A DNA stretch of 64,000 nucleotides from Actinokineospora globicatena (lineage in GTDB: Bacteria > Actinomycetota > Actinomycetes > Mycobacteriales > Pseudonocardiaceae): the NCBI RefSeq assembly GCF_024171945.1, contig NZ_JAMTCR010000006.1, positions 434,001 to 498,000 of the forward strand, given 5' to 3'. Of this stretch, positions 43,261 to 52,477 are shown one piece after another. The notes below the pieces were generated by a model, which did not search any database, had not been told where the DNA came from, and saw only the letters and a program-made list of their open reading frames with translations. Numbering within the stretch: position 1 is the first letter of the stretch; each line of letters starts with the position of its first letter. The position numbers and the translations under genes were made by a program.

Positions 43261-43410
43261 CTTCGGACGGTCTTGGGGCCGTGGCGCTCTGGATGGAACG
43301 GTCCCAGCGTCCGCCTTCGCCGGATGACCGACCCATTCACGTGCGGCAACTCCGCCAACTTTTTCGCGGTGTACCGACCGCCAGCTATGAGGTTTGCCTT
43401 TTGATCGCGA
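43261..43410 (-). pseudogene. Relic of an AICE excisionase and att-proximal segment
   Basis: The minus strand reads LIAGGRYTAKKLAELPHVNG and SVIRRRRTLGPF, aligning with GGWYTTEQLAELLHVDASTV and RRWRTLRPF of xis2. Similarity is plain at base level (compare 43293-43380 with 15253-15340). The adjoining CTTCGGACGGTCTTGGGG (43261-43278) is identical to 13883-13900, just left of int2. An AICE related to element 2 therefore once lay here and lost int in between. Confidence 0.7.
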
Positions 43411-43947
43411 TCTTGCCGATTTCCGATAATGGTGCGGCTTGAGTCGCAAGGGGTTTGTTCACGCATCGCCGCAGATTGTGGTTTGCGAGCCGAGAAATCG
43501 CCGGCCTTGGCGGGTGTGAGGTTCTCGCTGGGAAGTTGGTACCGCGAGCCACTTACTTTCGGACGGAGAGTTCGATGTCGACAGATGCTCATCTTCGTGC
43601 CGCTGTGTGGTCACTCTTTTGTCGGTGCGGGATCACTCCTTTGTCTGGCCGGGTGCACCTTGACCCTCGTGTGGATCCCGTCCATGATGAACGGCGCGGT
43701 CGAAGGAACTCTGCGCTCAAGCAGGGTAAAGGTTGCAAAGTGCTGGCACGTTAGCGCTTGTCATTGTGCGCGTGACGAGAGAGATTATTCAACGAGGTGG
43801 GTGCGGGACCCGCTCAGGTCGTGCTGCTCCATGTCGCCTCTGCTTTGTCGTGCCGATTTGCCACGTATCCGCGATTGTGCCCGCCACCTCGCCGCTCAGT
43901 GCGGGCGGCCCAGGGCGGGCTTGGACCCGTTGAAGGGATACCAACTC
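43411..43947. other. Non-coding region upstream of the YVTN gene
   Basis: No supported gene. Short frames in all directions lack start signals. The promoter of the YVTN gene should lie in its right half. Confidence 0.45.
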
Positions 43948-46044
43948 ATGGATGTCGCGTTCTCGCAGGCACCGCGCCGTCGATCCGGGTGGCGGCGGAG
44001 GGTGGCTTTGGCGGTGGGTGTGTCAGTGGTATCGGCCGGGGTGGTCGCCGTCACCGCGCAGCCTGCCGCCGCGGTGCCTGTTGTCACCCACCAGTTCGCC
44101 TACGTAGCCAACAGCGGTGGCAACACGGTGACCGTGTACGACACCGTGACCGCGTCCACGGTCTCGAACATCGTCGTCGGCGCCGCGCCTCTGGAACTGG
44201 TCGCCACGCCGGACGGCTCGCGCGTGTACGTCACCCAGTTCGCGGGTGGTGTCTCGGTGATCGATACCGTCACGGCGAGCGCGGTGGCGACCATCCCGCT
44301 GAGTTCCACGTCCTCGGGCCTGGCGATCACGCCGGACGGCACGCGGATCGTGGTCGCCAACAGCGGCGGCAACTCGGTCTCGACGATCGACACGAGCACG
44401 AACACGGTGATCGCGACCGCCGCGGTCGGGTCGTCCCCCTCGACGGTGGCCATCAGCCCCGATGGCGCCACCGCGTACGTCACCAACAACCTGTCCTCCT
44501 CCGTGTCGGTGCTCGACGTCGCCACCACCACGGTCACCGCGACGATCGGCACCGGGCAGGCGCGGCCGACGGGCCAGGCCGTCACCCCGGACGGCACCCG
44601 GCTCTAGGTCGCGCACCGCGGCGGCGTCGTGGTCGTGATCGACACCGCGACCAACACGGTCACCGGCACCCTGGCCCTCGGCGCCAGCGCCATTTCGGCG
44701 GGCGTGGTCGCCTCGCCCGACGGCAGCCACGTCTACGTCGCGAACATCGGCCCCGACACGGTCTCGGTGATCTCCACGGCCACCAACACCCTGACCGCGA
44801 CCGTCTCGGTCGGCAGCAACCCCAGCCGCGTCACCATCACCGCCGACGGCGCGACCGTGTTCGCCACCAACAACGGCGCCTCCTCCGTGGCCACCATCGA
44901 CACCGCCACGAACACGGTGACCTCGACCATCCCGGTCGGTTCCGGTCCGTTCGGCGTGGTCACCACGCAGGTGATCCAGCCGCAGGTCACCGCGGTCAGC
45001 CCGGGCAGCGGCCCGACCGCAGGCGGCACGGCCGCCACCGTGACCGGCGCCGACCTCGCCAACGCCACCGCGGTCCGCTTCGGCGCGACCCCCGCGACCT
45101 CGTTCACCGTCGTGAACGACACCACCATCACCGCTGTGGCGCCCGCGGGCGCGGCCGGGGCGGTCGATGTCACCGTCACCACGCCGACCGGGACCAGCGC
45201 CACCTCGGCCGCGGACCGGTTCACCTACGTCGACGCCGATCTGTCGGTCTCGGTGACCGACTCCGCCGACCCCGTGGCACTGGGCGGCGATCCGTACACC
45301 TACACCGTCACCGCGGCCAACGCCGGACCGTCCAACGCCACCGCGGTGACCACCTCCACCACCCTGACCGGTCCGGTGACGATCAACTCGGTCACCTCCT
45401 CCCAGGGCTCCTGCACGGTCAGCTCCCTGACGGTGTCCTGCGCGTTGGGTGCGATCTCGGCCTCCGGCTCGGCCATCGCGACCATCACGGTGACCCCGTC
45501 GGCCACCGGCACGGCCACCGCCACTTCCACCGTCTCCGCAGCCGAGCCCGACTCCCTGGCGGGCAACAACTCCGCCAACCAGTCCACCACCATCACCAAC
45601 TCGCTCGGCTGCACCATCACCGGCACACCCGGCGACGACACGCTGATCGGCACCAACGCCGCCGACGTGATCTGCGGCCTCGGCGGCGACGACTCGATCA
45701 ACGGCGGCAACGGCGACGACACCATCCACGCGGGCGCGGGCGATGACGTCGTGAGCGGCGGCAACGGGAACGACACCATCCACGCGGGAACCGGGAACGA
45801 CTCGACCTACGGCGAGACCCTCCTCGACCTCCTCCTGCACCTGTTCGACAACGGCGCAGACACCATCTACGGCGGCCCGGGCAACGACACCCTCATCGAC
45901 CACGACGGCACCGACTCGATGAGCGGCAGCCTCGGCAACGACACCATCGACGTCCAGGACGGCGTCGGCGGCGACACCGCCAACGGCGGCCTCGGCACCG
46001 ACACCTGCGCCACCGACCACGGCGACACCCGGATCGGCTGCTGA
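43948..46044 (+). pseudogene. YVTN beta-propeller/IPT/DUF11/RTX surface protein interrupted by an amber codon
   Basis: From ATG 43948 a signal peptide (RRRVALAVGVSVVSAGVVAV, AQPAAA) leads a seven-bladed-type beta-propeller with repeats such as FAYVANSGGNTVTVYDTVTA and ISPDGATAYVTNNLSSSVSV. At 44605-44607 a TAG replaces the expected Tyr codon in PDGTRL(Y)VAHRGG; the same frame then continues for 479 codons. After the propeller come an IPT/TIG domain (VTAVSPGSGPTAGGTAATVT), a DUF11 domain (ADLSVSVTDSADPVALGGDP) and RTX-like calcium repeats (GGDDSINGGNGDDTIHAGAG). Complete apart from the single stop, so it is a very recent pseudogene or a sequencing error. Confidence 0.85.
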
Positions 46045-46100
46045 GGTTGCTCGTGTTCCTCCACAGAGGACGGAGATCGCACTCCAGTCCTGCGCTATGG

Positions 46101-46202
46101 ATGTGTGTCCTCGCCTCCACGGACCTGACCCAGCTCGCCGGCATCGTCGACCACGACTCCATGAGTGGCGCCAACGGCAACGACGCCGTCTCCAGCTACT
46201 GA
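46101..46202 (+). pseudogene. RTX-like C-terminal scrap
   Basis: A 33-codon frame ends LAGIVDHDSMSGANGNDAVS-S-Y and TGA, resembling DHDGTDSMSGSLGNDT of the adjacent gene. It is followed within 10 bases by a strong hairpin. It looks like the 3' end left from a duplicated or deleted RTX gene. Confidence 0.5.
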
Positions 46203-46212
46203 CCACAAAGGA

Positions 46213-46243
46213 CAGGTGCGCCCGTGTCCCGCGGGCGCACCTG
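46213..46243. terminator. Hairpin after the RTX region
   Basis: CAGGTGCGCCCG (46213-46224) and its exact complement (46232-46243) with a 7-base loop, between the YVTN locus and the convergent FAD oxidase gene. Confidence 0.8.
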
Positions 46244-46475
46244 CTCCTCTTGCCCACGAGAGGTGGCCTGACGCCTTCGGCCACCGACCAGCCACACGAA
46301 CGGAGACCTCGATGAGCACCCACCCCGGCAGGCGATTTCCTAGACGGTGACAGTCTGCGGGGCGAGCGTGAGGCCAGTGCTGCGCGAGTGCCTGTGGTCG
46401 ACCAGTGCGCGGGTCGGCGCCGAGGTGGGGTTGGTGCTCGACGCGCCCGCCACCGGGGTCATCTGGCGGCGGTGG

Positions 46476-48089
46476 TCAGCCTGGCAGCCGGATCGACTGG
46501 GCGTGCCGGAATACCTCACGCGGGTCGAATCTGGCCTTGGCCCGCTGCAGCCTGGGGTAGCTGTCCTTGAAGTACAGCTGGTGCCAGGCCACTCCCGAGG
46601 TGTTCCACCTCGGGTCGCCGAGGTCGATGTCGGCGTAGTTGATGAAGCAGCCGTCGGTGTCGGCGTTGGTGACGGGCACGCCGCCGGTGTCGGCGTAGAC
46701 GGCGCGGTAGAAGGTCTGGTGCCACGGCAGGTGCGAGGCGTCCTCAGCGGCCTCCGACCAGGTCGTGCCCCACAGGAGCTTGAGCACCGAGTCGCGGTGC
46801 GGGTCGGCCGTGGCGTCGCTCGCGACGGTGTTGACCCGACCGCCGTAGGAGGCGATGGACACCGCGAAGCCCAGGTGCGCGTACCGGGTCTCGGCGAGCT
46901 GCTCCCAGAACGCCTCGATCTGGCTGGTAGTGAAGCCGCGCCGGTGGTAGCTGCTCTTGTACTTGTAGCGGTCGGTCGGACTCGACACCCACAGGCCCTG
47001 CCAGCCCGTGGAGTGCAACCACGGCAGCTTGCGGTCGTCGGTGACCGTCGTCGCGACGTCGACCCCGGCGCGGACCTCGGCGAGGAAGGAGTCCAGCAGG
47101 GCGCGCGCGTCCGGGCGGGTCGCGTCCACCTGCACCACCATGTGGATCGGCGCGCTCACCCGGGTGCTGAGTTCCAGGCGGGCGAACAGCCCGGTGTAGG
47201 GGGAATCGGCGCCGCTGTTGCGGGTGTGCCAGGTGCCGTAGTTGCGCAGGAGACGGGTGAACCTGGCCTTCGTCAGCCCCTCCCAGGACCACTCCACCCG
47301 GTGGATCCACACCTCGGCGGGCGGCGCGGGCAGCAGCGCGGACGGGTCGGTGCCGGTGGCGCCGGGGCTGCGGAACCAGAACCGGGTGGCGATGCCGAAA
47401 CTGCCGCCGCCGCCACCGGTGTGCGCCCACCACAGCTCGCGGTTGGGGTCGCCCGCCTCGCGGGTGGCGACCACGGCGCGGGCGGTGCCGGTGCTGTCCA
47501 CCACGACCACCTCGACGGCGTACAGGTGGTCGACGATCACGCCGAACGCCCGGCTCAGCTGCCCGTACCCCGCGCCGGGCACGTGCCCGCCCGCGCCGAC
47601 GGTGTGGCAGGAGCCGCCGGGCAGGGTCACGCCCCAGCGCTTGAACAGCGTCGAGTACACGTCGCCGAGCCGCGCGCCCGCCTCGACCTGGAACGCGGTG
47701 CGGCCCGCGTCGAAGGTGACCCCGCTCATCCCGGACATGTCCACGATGACCTCGGTGTCCGGCGCGTCGACGAAGTCCTCGTAGCAGTGCCCACCCGAGC
47801 GCACGGTGACCTTGCGCCCGGCGTGGACGGCCCGCTGCACGGCGGTGACCACCTGCGCGGTCGTCGTCGGCAGGTACACGCACTCCGGGTCGCTCGCGAA
47901 CCGCTGGTTCTGCCCCCGCGACAACCCGGGGTGCCGGGGGTCCTCGCGCAGCACGGTCACCAGCGGCTCGACGGGGGACTGCGCCGCCACCGCCGACCCA
48001 CCCAGCGCGGGCACCGCCGCGCCGCCGACCACCGCCCCTCCGGCCGCGACTCCGCCCGCGATCACCGCGCGTCGGGACACCGTGCCCAT
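46476..48089 (-). CDS. Tat-exported FAD-linked oxidase (berberine-bridge type)
   Basis: 537 residues from ATG 48089, preceded by GGAGGA. The twin-arginine signal (VSRRAVIAGGVAAGGAVVGG) predicts export of the folded flavoprotein. The FAD-binding PCMH domain shows PTTTAQVVTAVQRAV, SGGHCYEDF (His for 8-alpha attachment) and GGSCHTVGAGGHVPGAGYG (Cys for 6-S attachment), so FAD is probably bound through both. The C-terminal BBE domain ends INYADIDLGD and LYFKDSYPRLQRAKARFDPR. Members oxidise sugars, alkaloids or polyketides with O2; the substrate is unknown. It converges with the YVTN locus. Confidence 0.88.
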   Translation of the reverse strand: MGTVSRRAVIAGGVAAGGAVVGGAAVPALGGSAVAAQSPVEPLVTVLREDPRHPGLSRGQNQRFASDPECVYLPTTTAQVVTAVQRAVHAGRKVTVRSGGHCYEDFVDAPDTEVIVDMSGMSGVTFDAGRTAFQVEAGARLGDVYSTLFKRWGVTLPGGSCHTVGAGGHVPGAGYGQLSRAFGVIVDHLYAVEVVVVDSTGTARAVVATREAGDPNRELWWAHTGGGGGSFGIATRFWFRSPGATGTDPSALLPAPPAEVWIHRVEWSWEGLTKARFTRLLRNYGTWHTRNSGADSPYTGLFARLELSTRVSAPIHMVVQVDATRPDARALLDSFLAEVRAGVDVATTVTDDRKLPWLHSTGWQGLWVSSPTDRYKYKSSYHRRGFTTSQIEAFWEQLAETRYAHLGFAVSIASYGGRVNTVASDATADPHRDSVLKLLWGTTWSEAAEDASHLPWHQTFYRAVYADTGGVPVTNADTDGCFINYADIDLGDPRWNTSGVAWHQLYFKDSYPRLQRAKARFDPREVFRHAQSIRLPG

Positions 48090-48502
48090 GGAATCCTCCA
48101 AGCGTGCCTGTGGCGACCCACCTGCCGGGCCGCGTTCCGCGCGAACCTCCGTCAGGACGGGCACCAAGAAACCACGCCGGGAGCCAAGAGGGACATCACG
48201 TGATCACGTGGTTGTGGGGCCGGGACGGCCTGTGCGCCGCCGTGGGCGTCCAGCCCGCCGCGGGCAGCGGAAGAGAACAGCCGGGGCATCGAGGTCCTCG
48301 GGCCGAGGCGGTGACCCCGGGCCCCCTGTTCCCGCGTTTCAGCGGTACGTTCGGCTCGCCTCGGGTGCGGACCGCGCCCTCGGTCGAGGTGGACCGCCAG
48401 GACGAAGGTCCCGTTCCACGGGTGTCGCCGGTCGGTGTTCGCGAGCGCGGGCCCGGGGGAGTCTGGGGTGGACCGAGACCCCAACCCTGGGAGGGAACCA
48501 CG
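48090..48502. other. Non-coding region upstream of hsp20
   Basis: A 413-base gap between the divergent FAD oxidase and Hsp20 genes. It holds the DosR-like box at 48399-48412. No gene is supported. Confidence 0.5.
48399..48412. promoter_or_regulatory. DosR/DevR-like box upstream of hsp20
   Basis: AGGACGAAGGTCCC fits the dormancy-regulator palindrome (GGGACC-AA-GGTCCC form at 51488) in 11 of 14 positions. It lies 90 bases before the hsp20 start. Confidence 0.5.
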
Positions 48503-48904
48503 ATGACCAGCATCCTGCCGAGGTCCGCCTTCGTCCCCGACCTCGCCCGCCTGTTCGAGGCGTTCCCGTTCTACGACCGGCACCTGCTGCGCGTCGAGGA
48601 CCACATCGCCGACGGCGTGTACGTGCTGCGCGCCGAGGTGCCCGGCGTCGACCCGGAGGAGGGCGTCAAGGTGACCGTCCAGGGCGACGTGCTCACGGTG
48701 GCGACCGAGCGCTCCGAGGCCAAGCACCAGCGCGGCCGCAGCGAGTTCCACTACGGGCTCGCGGCCCGCTCGGTCACCCTCCCGCGCGGAGCCGACGTCG
48801 ACGCGATCAAGGCGACCTGCCGCGACGGGGTGCTCGAGTTGCGGGTGCCGCTGCGCGAGTCGCCCGAGGGCAAGCAGATCCCGGTCACCGCGACCGGTCA
48901 CTGA
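48503..48904 (+). CDS. Hsp20/alpha-crystallin small heat-shock protein
   Basis: 133 residues from ATG 48503 after GGGAGGGAA. The alpha-crystallin domain occupies residues 32-125: VEDHIADGVYVLRAEVPGVD, then DVLTVATERSE, the L5-6 loop, and FHYGLAARSVTLPRGADVDA followed by DGVLELRVPL. The end IPVTATGH lacks a clear I-x-I anchor. It should act as an ATP-independent holdase in the cytoplasm. HspX of mycobacteria, an induced DosR target, is of similar size, and a DosR-like box precedes this gene. Confidence 0.93.
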   Translation: MTSILPRSAFVPDLARLFEAFPFYDRHLLRVEDHIADGVYVLRAEVPGVDPEEGVKVTVQGDVLTVATERSEAKHQRGRSEFHYGLAARSVTLPRGADVDAIKATCRDGVLELRVPLRESPEGKQIPVTATGH

Positions 48905-49008
48905 CCCGCTCCCGGCCCGGTCCACACAGGACCGGGCCCCTCCGCCCGCGCTGTGCTGCACGGCGGCACGTGCCGGGTCGCCGCGGTGCGCGCAGGGAGG
49001 TGACGACC

Positions 49009-49622
49009 ATGGACCCGACCGAGCGCTGGAGCGAGGACGACACCGCGGTGCTGGCGGCCGCGTTCACCCGCGCGCCCTCGGTGCACAACAGCCAACCCTG
49101 GACGCTGCGCCTGAGCGGTCGCCGCGCCGTGGTGCACGAGCGGGTGGACGTGGTGCTGCCCAGGCACGACCCCCTCGGCCGGGACCGGCTGATCTCCTGC
49201 GGCGCCGCGGTCACCAACCTGCGGCTGGCGGTGCGCAGGCTGGGCTGGGCCGCGCCGTGGCGGCAGTTCCCCGACCCCGCCGCACCCGGCGCCCTCGCCG
49301 AGGTCGACGCCCCGGCGCCCGCGCCGATCACCGACACCGAACTCGCCGCCTACCGGGCCATCGCCCGCAGGCACAGCCACCGTGGCCCCTTCGCCGACCG
49401 ACCGGTCGCCCCCGCGCTGGTCGACGCGCTGCGGGTGGCCGCCGCGCCGCCTCGGTGCTGACCCAGCCGCTGCACGTACCCGAGGCGCGGGCCGGGCTCG
49501 TCGAGCGGCTCGAGCGCCCCGGCTACCCGCAGGGATTGCTGCGCGTGGGCTACCCGGCGCGGGAGTTCGGGCCCACCCCGCGCAGGCCGTTCGCCGACGT
49601 GGTGCGGGTGGCGGACGCGTGA
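49009..49622 (+). pseudogene. Acg-family nitroreductase, internally deleted and frameshifted
   Basis: AGGGAGG precedes ATG 49009. The first 145 codons (MDPTERWSEDDTAVLAAAFT; SVHNSQPWTLRL; GRDRLISCGAAVTNLRLAVR) match the intact paralogue at 52478 closely. After VDALRVAA the frame ends (TGA 49459-49461). In another frame, SVLTQPLHVPEARAGLVERL continues to 49622, matching the end of the paralogue. About 110 codons are missing between the parts. The enzyme family (FMN-binding) cannot be functional from this copy. Confidence 0.85.
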
Positions 49623-49689
49623 TGCCGGGCGGCCGTGCGCACGCTGGCCGACCCGCCCCCTCCGCGTCCCGGACCGGGTCGGTGTCCGC

Positions 49690-49756
49690 GGAGCCAAGGT
49701 CCCTGCTCACGCGGGACTTCGGACAGCGGCGCGCCCGCGGACTCGTCCCCTAGCGT
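49690..49756 (+). promoter_or_regulatory. Two DosR-like boxes and a -10-like element before the CBS gene
   Basis: GGAGCCAAGGTCCC (49690-49703) and GGGACTTCGGACAG (49713-49726) are followed by TAGCGT at 49751-49756, 38 bases after the second box starts. The same TAGCGT spacing is seen upstream of the phosphoketolase gene. Confidence 0.55.
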
Positions 49757-49788
49757 CGGTGCGGACGACCCCGTTGGGAGGAGACCCG

Positions 49789-50397
49789 ATGCGAGCGCGT
49801 GATGTGATGTCGGCACCGGTGCTGACGGTCGGACCGGACACGCCGGTCACCAGGGCCGCGGAGCTGCTGGTGGACAAGGGGTACACGGCGCTCCCGGTGG
49901 TGGACGACGACGACCGCCTGATCGGGATCGTCACCGAGGCAGACCTCCTGCGGGGCCGATTCGCCACCGACTCGCGGTCGCGCACCGGCCGCCGGGCCGA
50001 CCCGCACCTGCCGACCTCGGTCGCCGAGGTCATGACCACACCCGCCGTCGCGATGAGCGCGGGCACCGACACGGGTGTGCTCGCCAGGGTCATGGTCGAC
50101 GACCGCCGCCGCTGCGTGCCGATCGTGGACGGCTCGCGCCTGGTGGGGGTGGTGACCCGGCGCGACCTGGTGCGGGTGCTGGCGCGGTCCGACGAGGAGG
50201 TCGCCGCCGACCTGCGCGGGCGGCTGGCCGTCCTCGGCGGACCCAGCCGGTGGACCGTCCGGGTCGCCCTCGGCTCCGCCGAGATCACCGACCGGTACGA
50301 CGAGCCTGCCGACCGCCAGGTCGCGCGGGTGCTGGCCGAGGCCGTTCCCGGCGTCGTGCGCGTCAACGTCCACAGTGAACCGGAGAGCGCGGTGTGA
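49789..50397 (+). CDS. Tandem CBS-domain protein
   Basis: 202 residues from ATG 49789 after GGGAGGAG. Two CBS motifs: RARDVMSAPVLTVGPDTPVT with ALPVVDDDDRLIGIVTEADL, and VAEVMTTPAVAMSAGTDTGV with CVPIVDGSRLVGVVTRRDLV. The C-terminal 60 residues form a BON-like domain (RWTVRVALGSAEITDRYDEP, QVARVLAEAVPGVVRVNVHS). CBS pairs bind adenosyl ligands such as AMP or ATP and sense energy state. CBS proteins of this type belong to the DosR regulon of mycobacteria. Confidence 0.9.
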   Translation: MRARDVMSAPVLTVGPDTPVTRAAELLVDKGYTALPVVDDDDRLIGIVTEADLLRGRFATDSRSRTGRRADPHLPTSVAEVMTTPAVAMSAGTDTGVLARVMVDDRRRCVPIVDGSRLVGVVTRRDLVRVLARSDEEVAADLRGRLAVLGGPSRWTVRVALGSAEITDRYDEPADRQVARVLAEAVPGVVRVNVHSEPESAV

Positions 50398-50508
50398 ACA
50401 CGGGCCCCGGCCGGGCGCGGTGCGCAGCACGGCGGCGGGACGCCGGTCGCGTCCCGGAAGCGGTCCTCCGTCCACCTTCGCCGTGATCGGCCGGAACCGG
50501 GTGGCCGG

Positions 50509-51369
50509 TCAGCCGAGCGCGACCTCGGGCAGTTCCGTGTAGCACTCCGACCAGGGCCTGCGCGGTGTCCTCGGCGGTGCGGGCGCAGGTAGCCCGTAGC
50601 CGATCCGCAGGAACAGGTGCGGTGTGCGGTACCGGCGCAGCAGGCGGTCGCTGACCTCGGCGCGGTAGCGGGGGTCGGCGAGGGGCTGCGACAACGCGCA
50701 GGACGCGAGCCCCATGGCGGTGGCGGTGAGCAGGACGGCGCTGGTCGCCTGACCCGCCCCCACCCGGTCCGCGGTGCCGTCCCCCTTGGTGGACAGCAGG
50801 AGCAGCGCCCCCGCGGACAGCTCGTCCGCCGCGGCCCACGAGCCGAGGGGCGGGTTCGCGGCCGCGTGGTCCACCGCCACCGCGAACCGGTGCCGCTCGA
50901 CGTCACCGGTGACGGGGGTGAGCAGGACGCCGTACCGCTCGGCGCGCAGGCGCAGGGTGGTGAGCAGGTCGGCGGGCACGGGGTCGGGGGAGAACGGACG
51001 CCGTTCGGTGCGCCGGGCGCTGATCGCCCCGGCCATGGTGAGCTCCGCCGCCGACGGGGAGTGCGGCCCGACCACCTCGACCACGGCCAGGTGGTCGGGC
51101 TCGGTCGGCGACGGTGCCGTGCTGATCGCCGTGCGCACGCCCAGCGCGGCGAGCGCGGTGCCCAGGTGGTGCAGGGCCGCCCCGCAGCTGATCTCCACGT
51201 CGTGTCCGTCCGGACCCGACGCACCGTCCTGCCAGGTCCGGTCGGCGACGAGGTGCAGCGCCCCCGCGGCCGACACCCACCGCCACGGCTGGGTGTTGTT
51301 GGCGGAGGGCGCCCGGGTGGACACCGCGAGCGCGAGCCGCAGCGTCCGCTGGTCGGGTCGGGTGCTCAC
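50509..51369 (-). CDS. Acg-family FMN nitroreductase-like protein
   Basis: 286 residues from GTG 51369, preceded by GGAGG; the frame continues upstream to 51564 over the regulatory region. The family pattern is present: APSANNTQPWRW near the start, VEISCGAALHHLGTALAALG, RRTERRPFSPDPVP, LGSWAAADELSAGALLLLST, and the end ALSQPLADPRYRAEVSDRLL with LFLRIGYG. In Mycobacterium tuberculosis Acg sequesters FMN and is a strong DosR target. It diverges from a universal stress protein gene with two DosR-like boxes between, as acg and hspX do in mycobacteria. Confidence 0.87.
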   Translation of the reverse strand: MSTRPDQRTLRLALAVSTRAPSANNTQPWRWVSAAGALHLVADRTWQDGASGPDGHDVEISCGAALHHLGTALAALGVRTAISTAPSPTEPDHLAVVEVVGPHSPSAAELTMAGAISARRTERRPFSPDPVPADLLTTLRLRAERYGVLLTPVTGDVERHRFAVAVDHAAANPPLGSWAAADELSAGALLLLSTKGDGTADRVGAGQATSAVLLTATAMGLASCALSQPLADPRYRAEVSDRLLRRYRTPHLFLRIGYGLPAPAPPRTPRRPWSECYTELPEVALG

Positions 51370-51429
51370 CGGTGGCCTCCGTCGCGTTGTGCCCCAAGCC
51401 ATCGTCGGCACCCCGGGCCGCCCGCGACA

Positions 51430-51501
51430 GGGACCAACGGCCGCGCTCGCCGGGTCTTGCGCCTGCCACCGCCGCCCTGGTCGACCTGGGACCAAGGTCC
51501 C
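51430..51501. promoter_or_regulatory. Two DosR-like boxes in the acg/usp divergent region
   Basis: GGGACCAAGGTCCC (51488-51501) is a perfect inverted repeat and the best match in the window to the DosR core (GGGAC..GTCCC). GGGACCAACGGCCG (51430-51443) is a weaker copy 58 bases away, nearer the minus-strand acg start. Together they could drive both genes. Confidence 0.7.
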
Positions 51502-51590
51502 CGAACCCGGTGGCCTCCGGTGCTGCCCCGGGGTGCCTGCGCGGCGCGAGAGTGGACGGGACAAACACCGCCTGGTTTGAGGAGTGCGCC

Positions 51591-52466
51591 GTGAGCACCA
51601 CCAGCCGATCCCCTGTCATCGCCGCGGTCGACGGGTCGCCGTCGAGCGCGGCCGCCGTCGCCTGGGCCGCGGACGAGGCCGGGGCACGGGGACTGCCGCT
51701 GCACCTCGTCCACGTGTACGTCCCGCCGTCGGTGCGCTACCCGCTCGACGGCGCCGCGAGCGACGAGCTCACCGACGCGCTGCGCGAGCAGGGCGGGCAG
51801 TGGCTGGCGGAGGCGGCCAAGGAGGTCGAGCGGCTGCGGCCGGACGTGGCGGTCCGCACCGAACTGCTCCCCGGGTGGCCGGTGGAACGGCTGCTCGCGG
51901 TTTCCGACGGGGCCGCGGTCGTGGTGACCGGGCACCGCGGGCTCAACGGGTTCGAGGGCCTGCTGCTCGGCTCGGTGTCGGACTCGGTCAGCGCGCACGC
52001 CGGGTGCCCGGTGGTGGTGGTCCGCGGTACCGAGAGCGACAGCGGGCCGGTGGTGGTCGGTGTGGACGGCTCGGAGTCGAGCACCGCCACCCTGGAGTTC
52101 GCCTTCGCCGAGGCGTCCCGGCGAGGGGCCGGGCTGGTGGTCGTGCACGCGTGGAACGACACCGCGTACGCGGGCGCGTGGGTACCGGTGCCGATCGTGG
52201 TGGACTGGGACGCGATCGCCGAGGACGCGCGGCTGGCACTCGCGGAGGTGACCGCCGGGTTCGCCGAGCGGTACCCGGACGTCGCCGTCGACCGCGTCGT
52301 CGTGCGCGGTCGAGCCGCCCAGGCCCTGGTCGAGCGCAGTGCCGGAGCCCGCCTGGTGGTGGTCGGCCGCCGCGGCAGGCGGTTGCTGACCGGACTGGGC
52401 ATGGGTTCCACCAGCCGCGCCGTGCTGCACCACAGCGCCTGCCCCGTCGCCGTCGTCCACCCGTGA
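51591..52466 (+). CDS. Tandem universal stress protein
   Basis: 291 residues from GTG 51591 after GAGGAG. Two USP domains: VIAAVDGSPSSAAAVAWAAD ... VVVTGHRGLNGFEGLLLGSV (G-2x-G-9x-G(S) ATP motif) and VVVGVDGSESSTATLEFAFA ... LVVVGRRGRRLLTGLGMGST. ATP binding is therefore likely in both halves. Members slow growth or support survival in hypoxia. It is followed 11 bases later by an Acg-like nitroreductase gene, probably cotranscribed from the DosR-box promoter. Confidence 0.92.
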   Translation: MSTTSRSPVIAAVDGSPSSAAAVAWAADEAGARGLPLHLVHVYVPPSVRYPLDGAASDELTDALREQGGQWLAEAAKEVERLRPDVAVRTELLPGWPVERLLAVSDGAAVVVTGHRGLNGFEGLLLGSVSDSVSAHAGCPVVVVRGTESDSGPVVVGVDGSESSTATLEFAFAEASRRGAGLVVVHAWNDTAYAGAWVPVPIVVDWDAIAEDARLALAEVTAGFAERYPDVAVDRVVVRGRAAQALVERSAGARLVVVGRRGRRLLTGLGMGSTSRAVLHHSACPVAVVHP

Positions 52467-52477
52467 TCGGAGGCACC

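Noticed and set aside
44605-44607. Recoding of TAG (pyrrolysine or readthrough)
   Set aside because: Nothing in the context suggests a recoding signal and the position is a conserved Tyr of the repeat; a simple mutation or error is more likely.
44023-46323. 766-codon minus-strand frame over the YVTN gene
   Set aside because: Gly/Asp/Arg repeats mirror the repeat structure of the real gene; the plus strand has signal peptide and four domain types.
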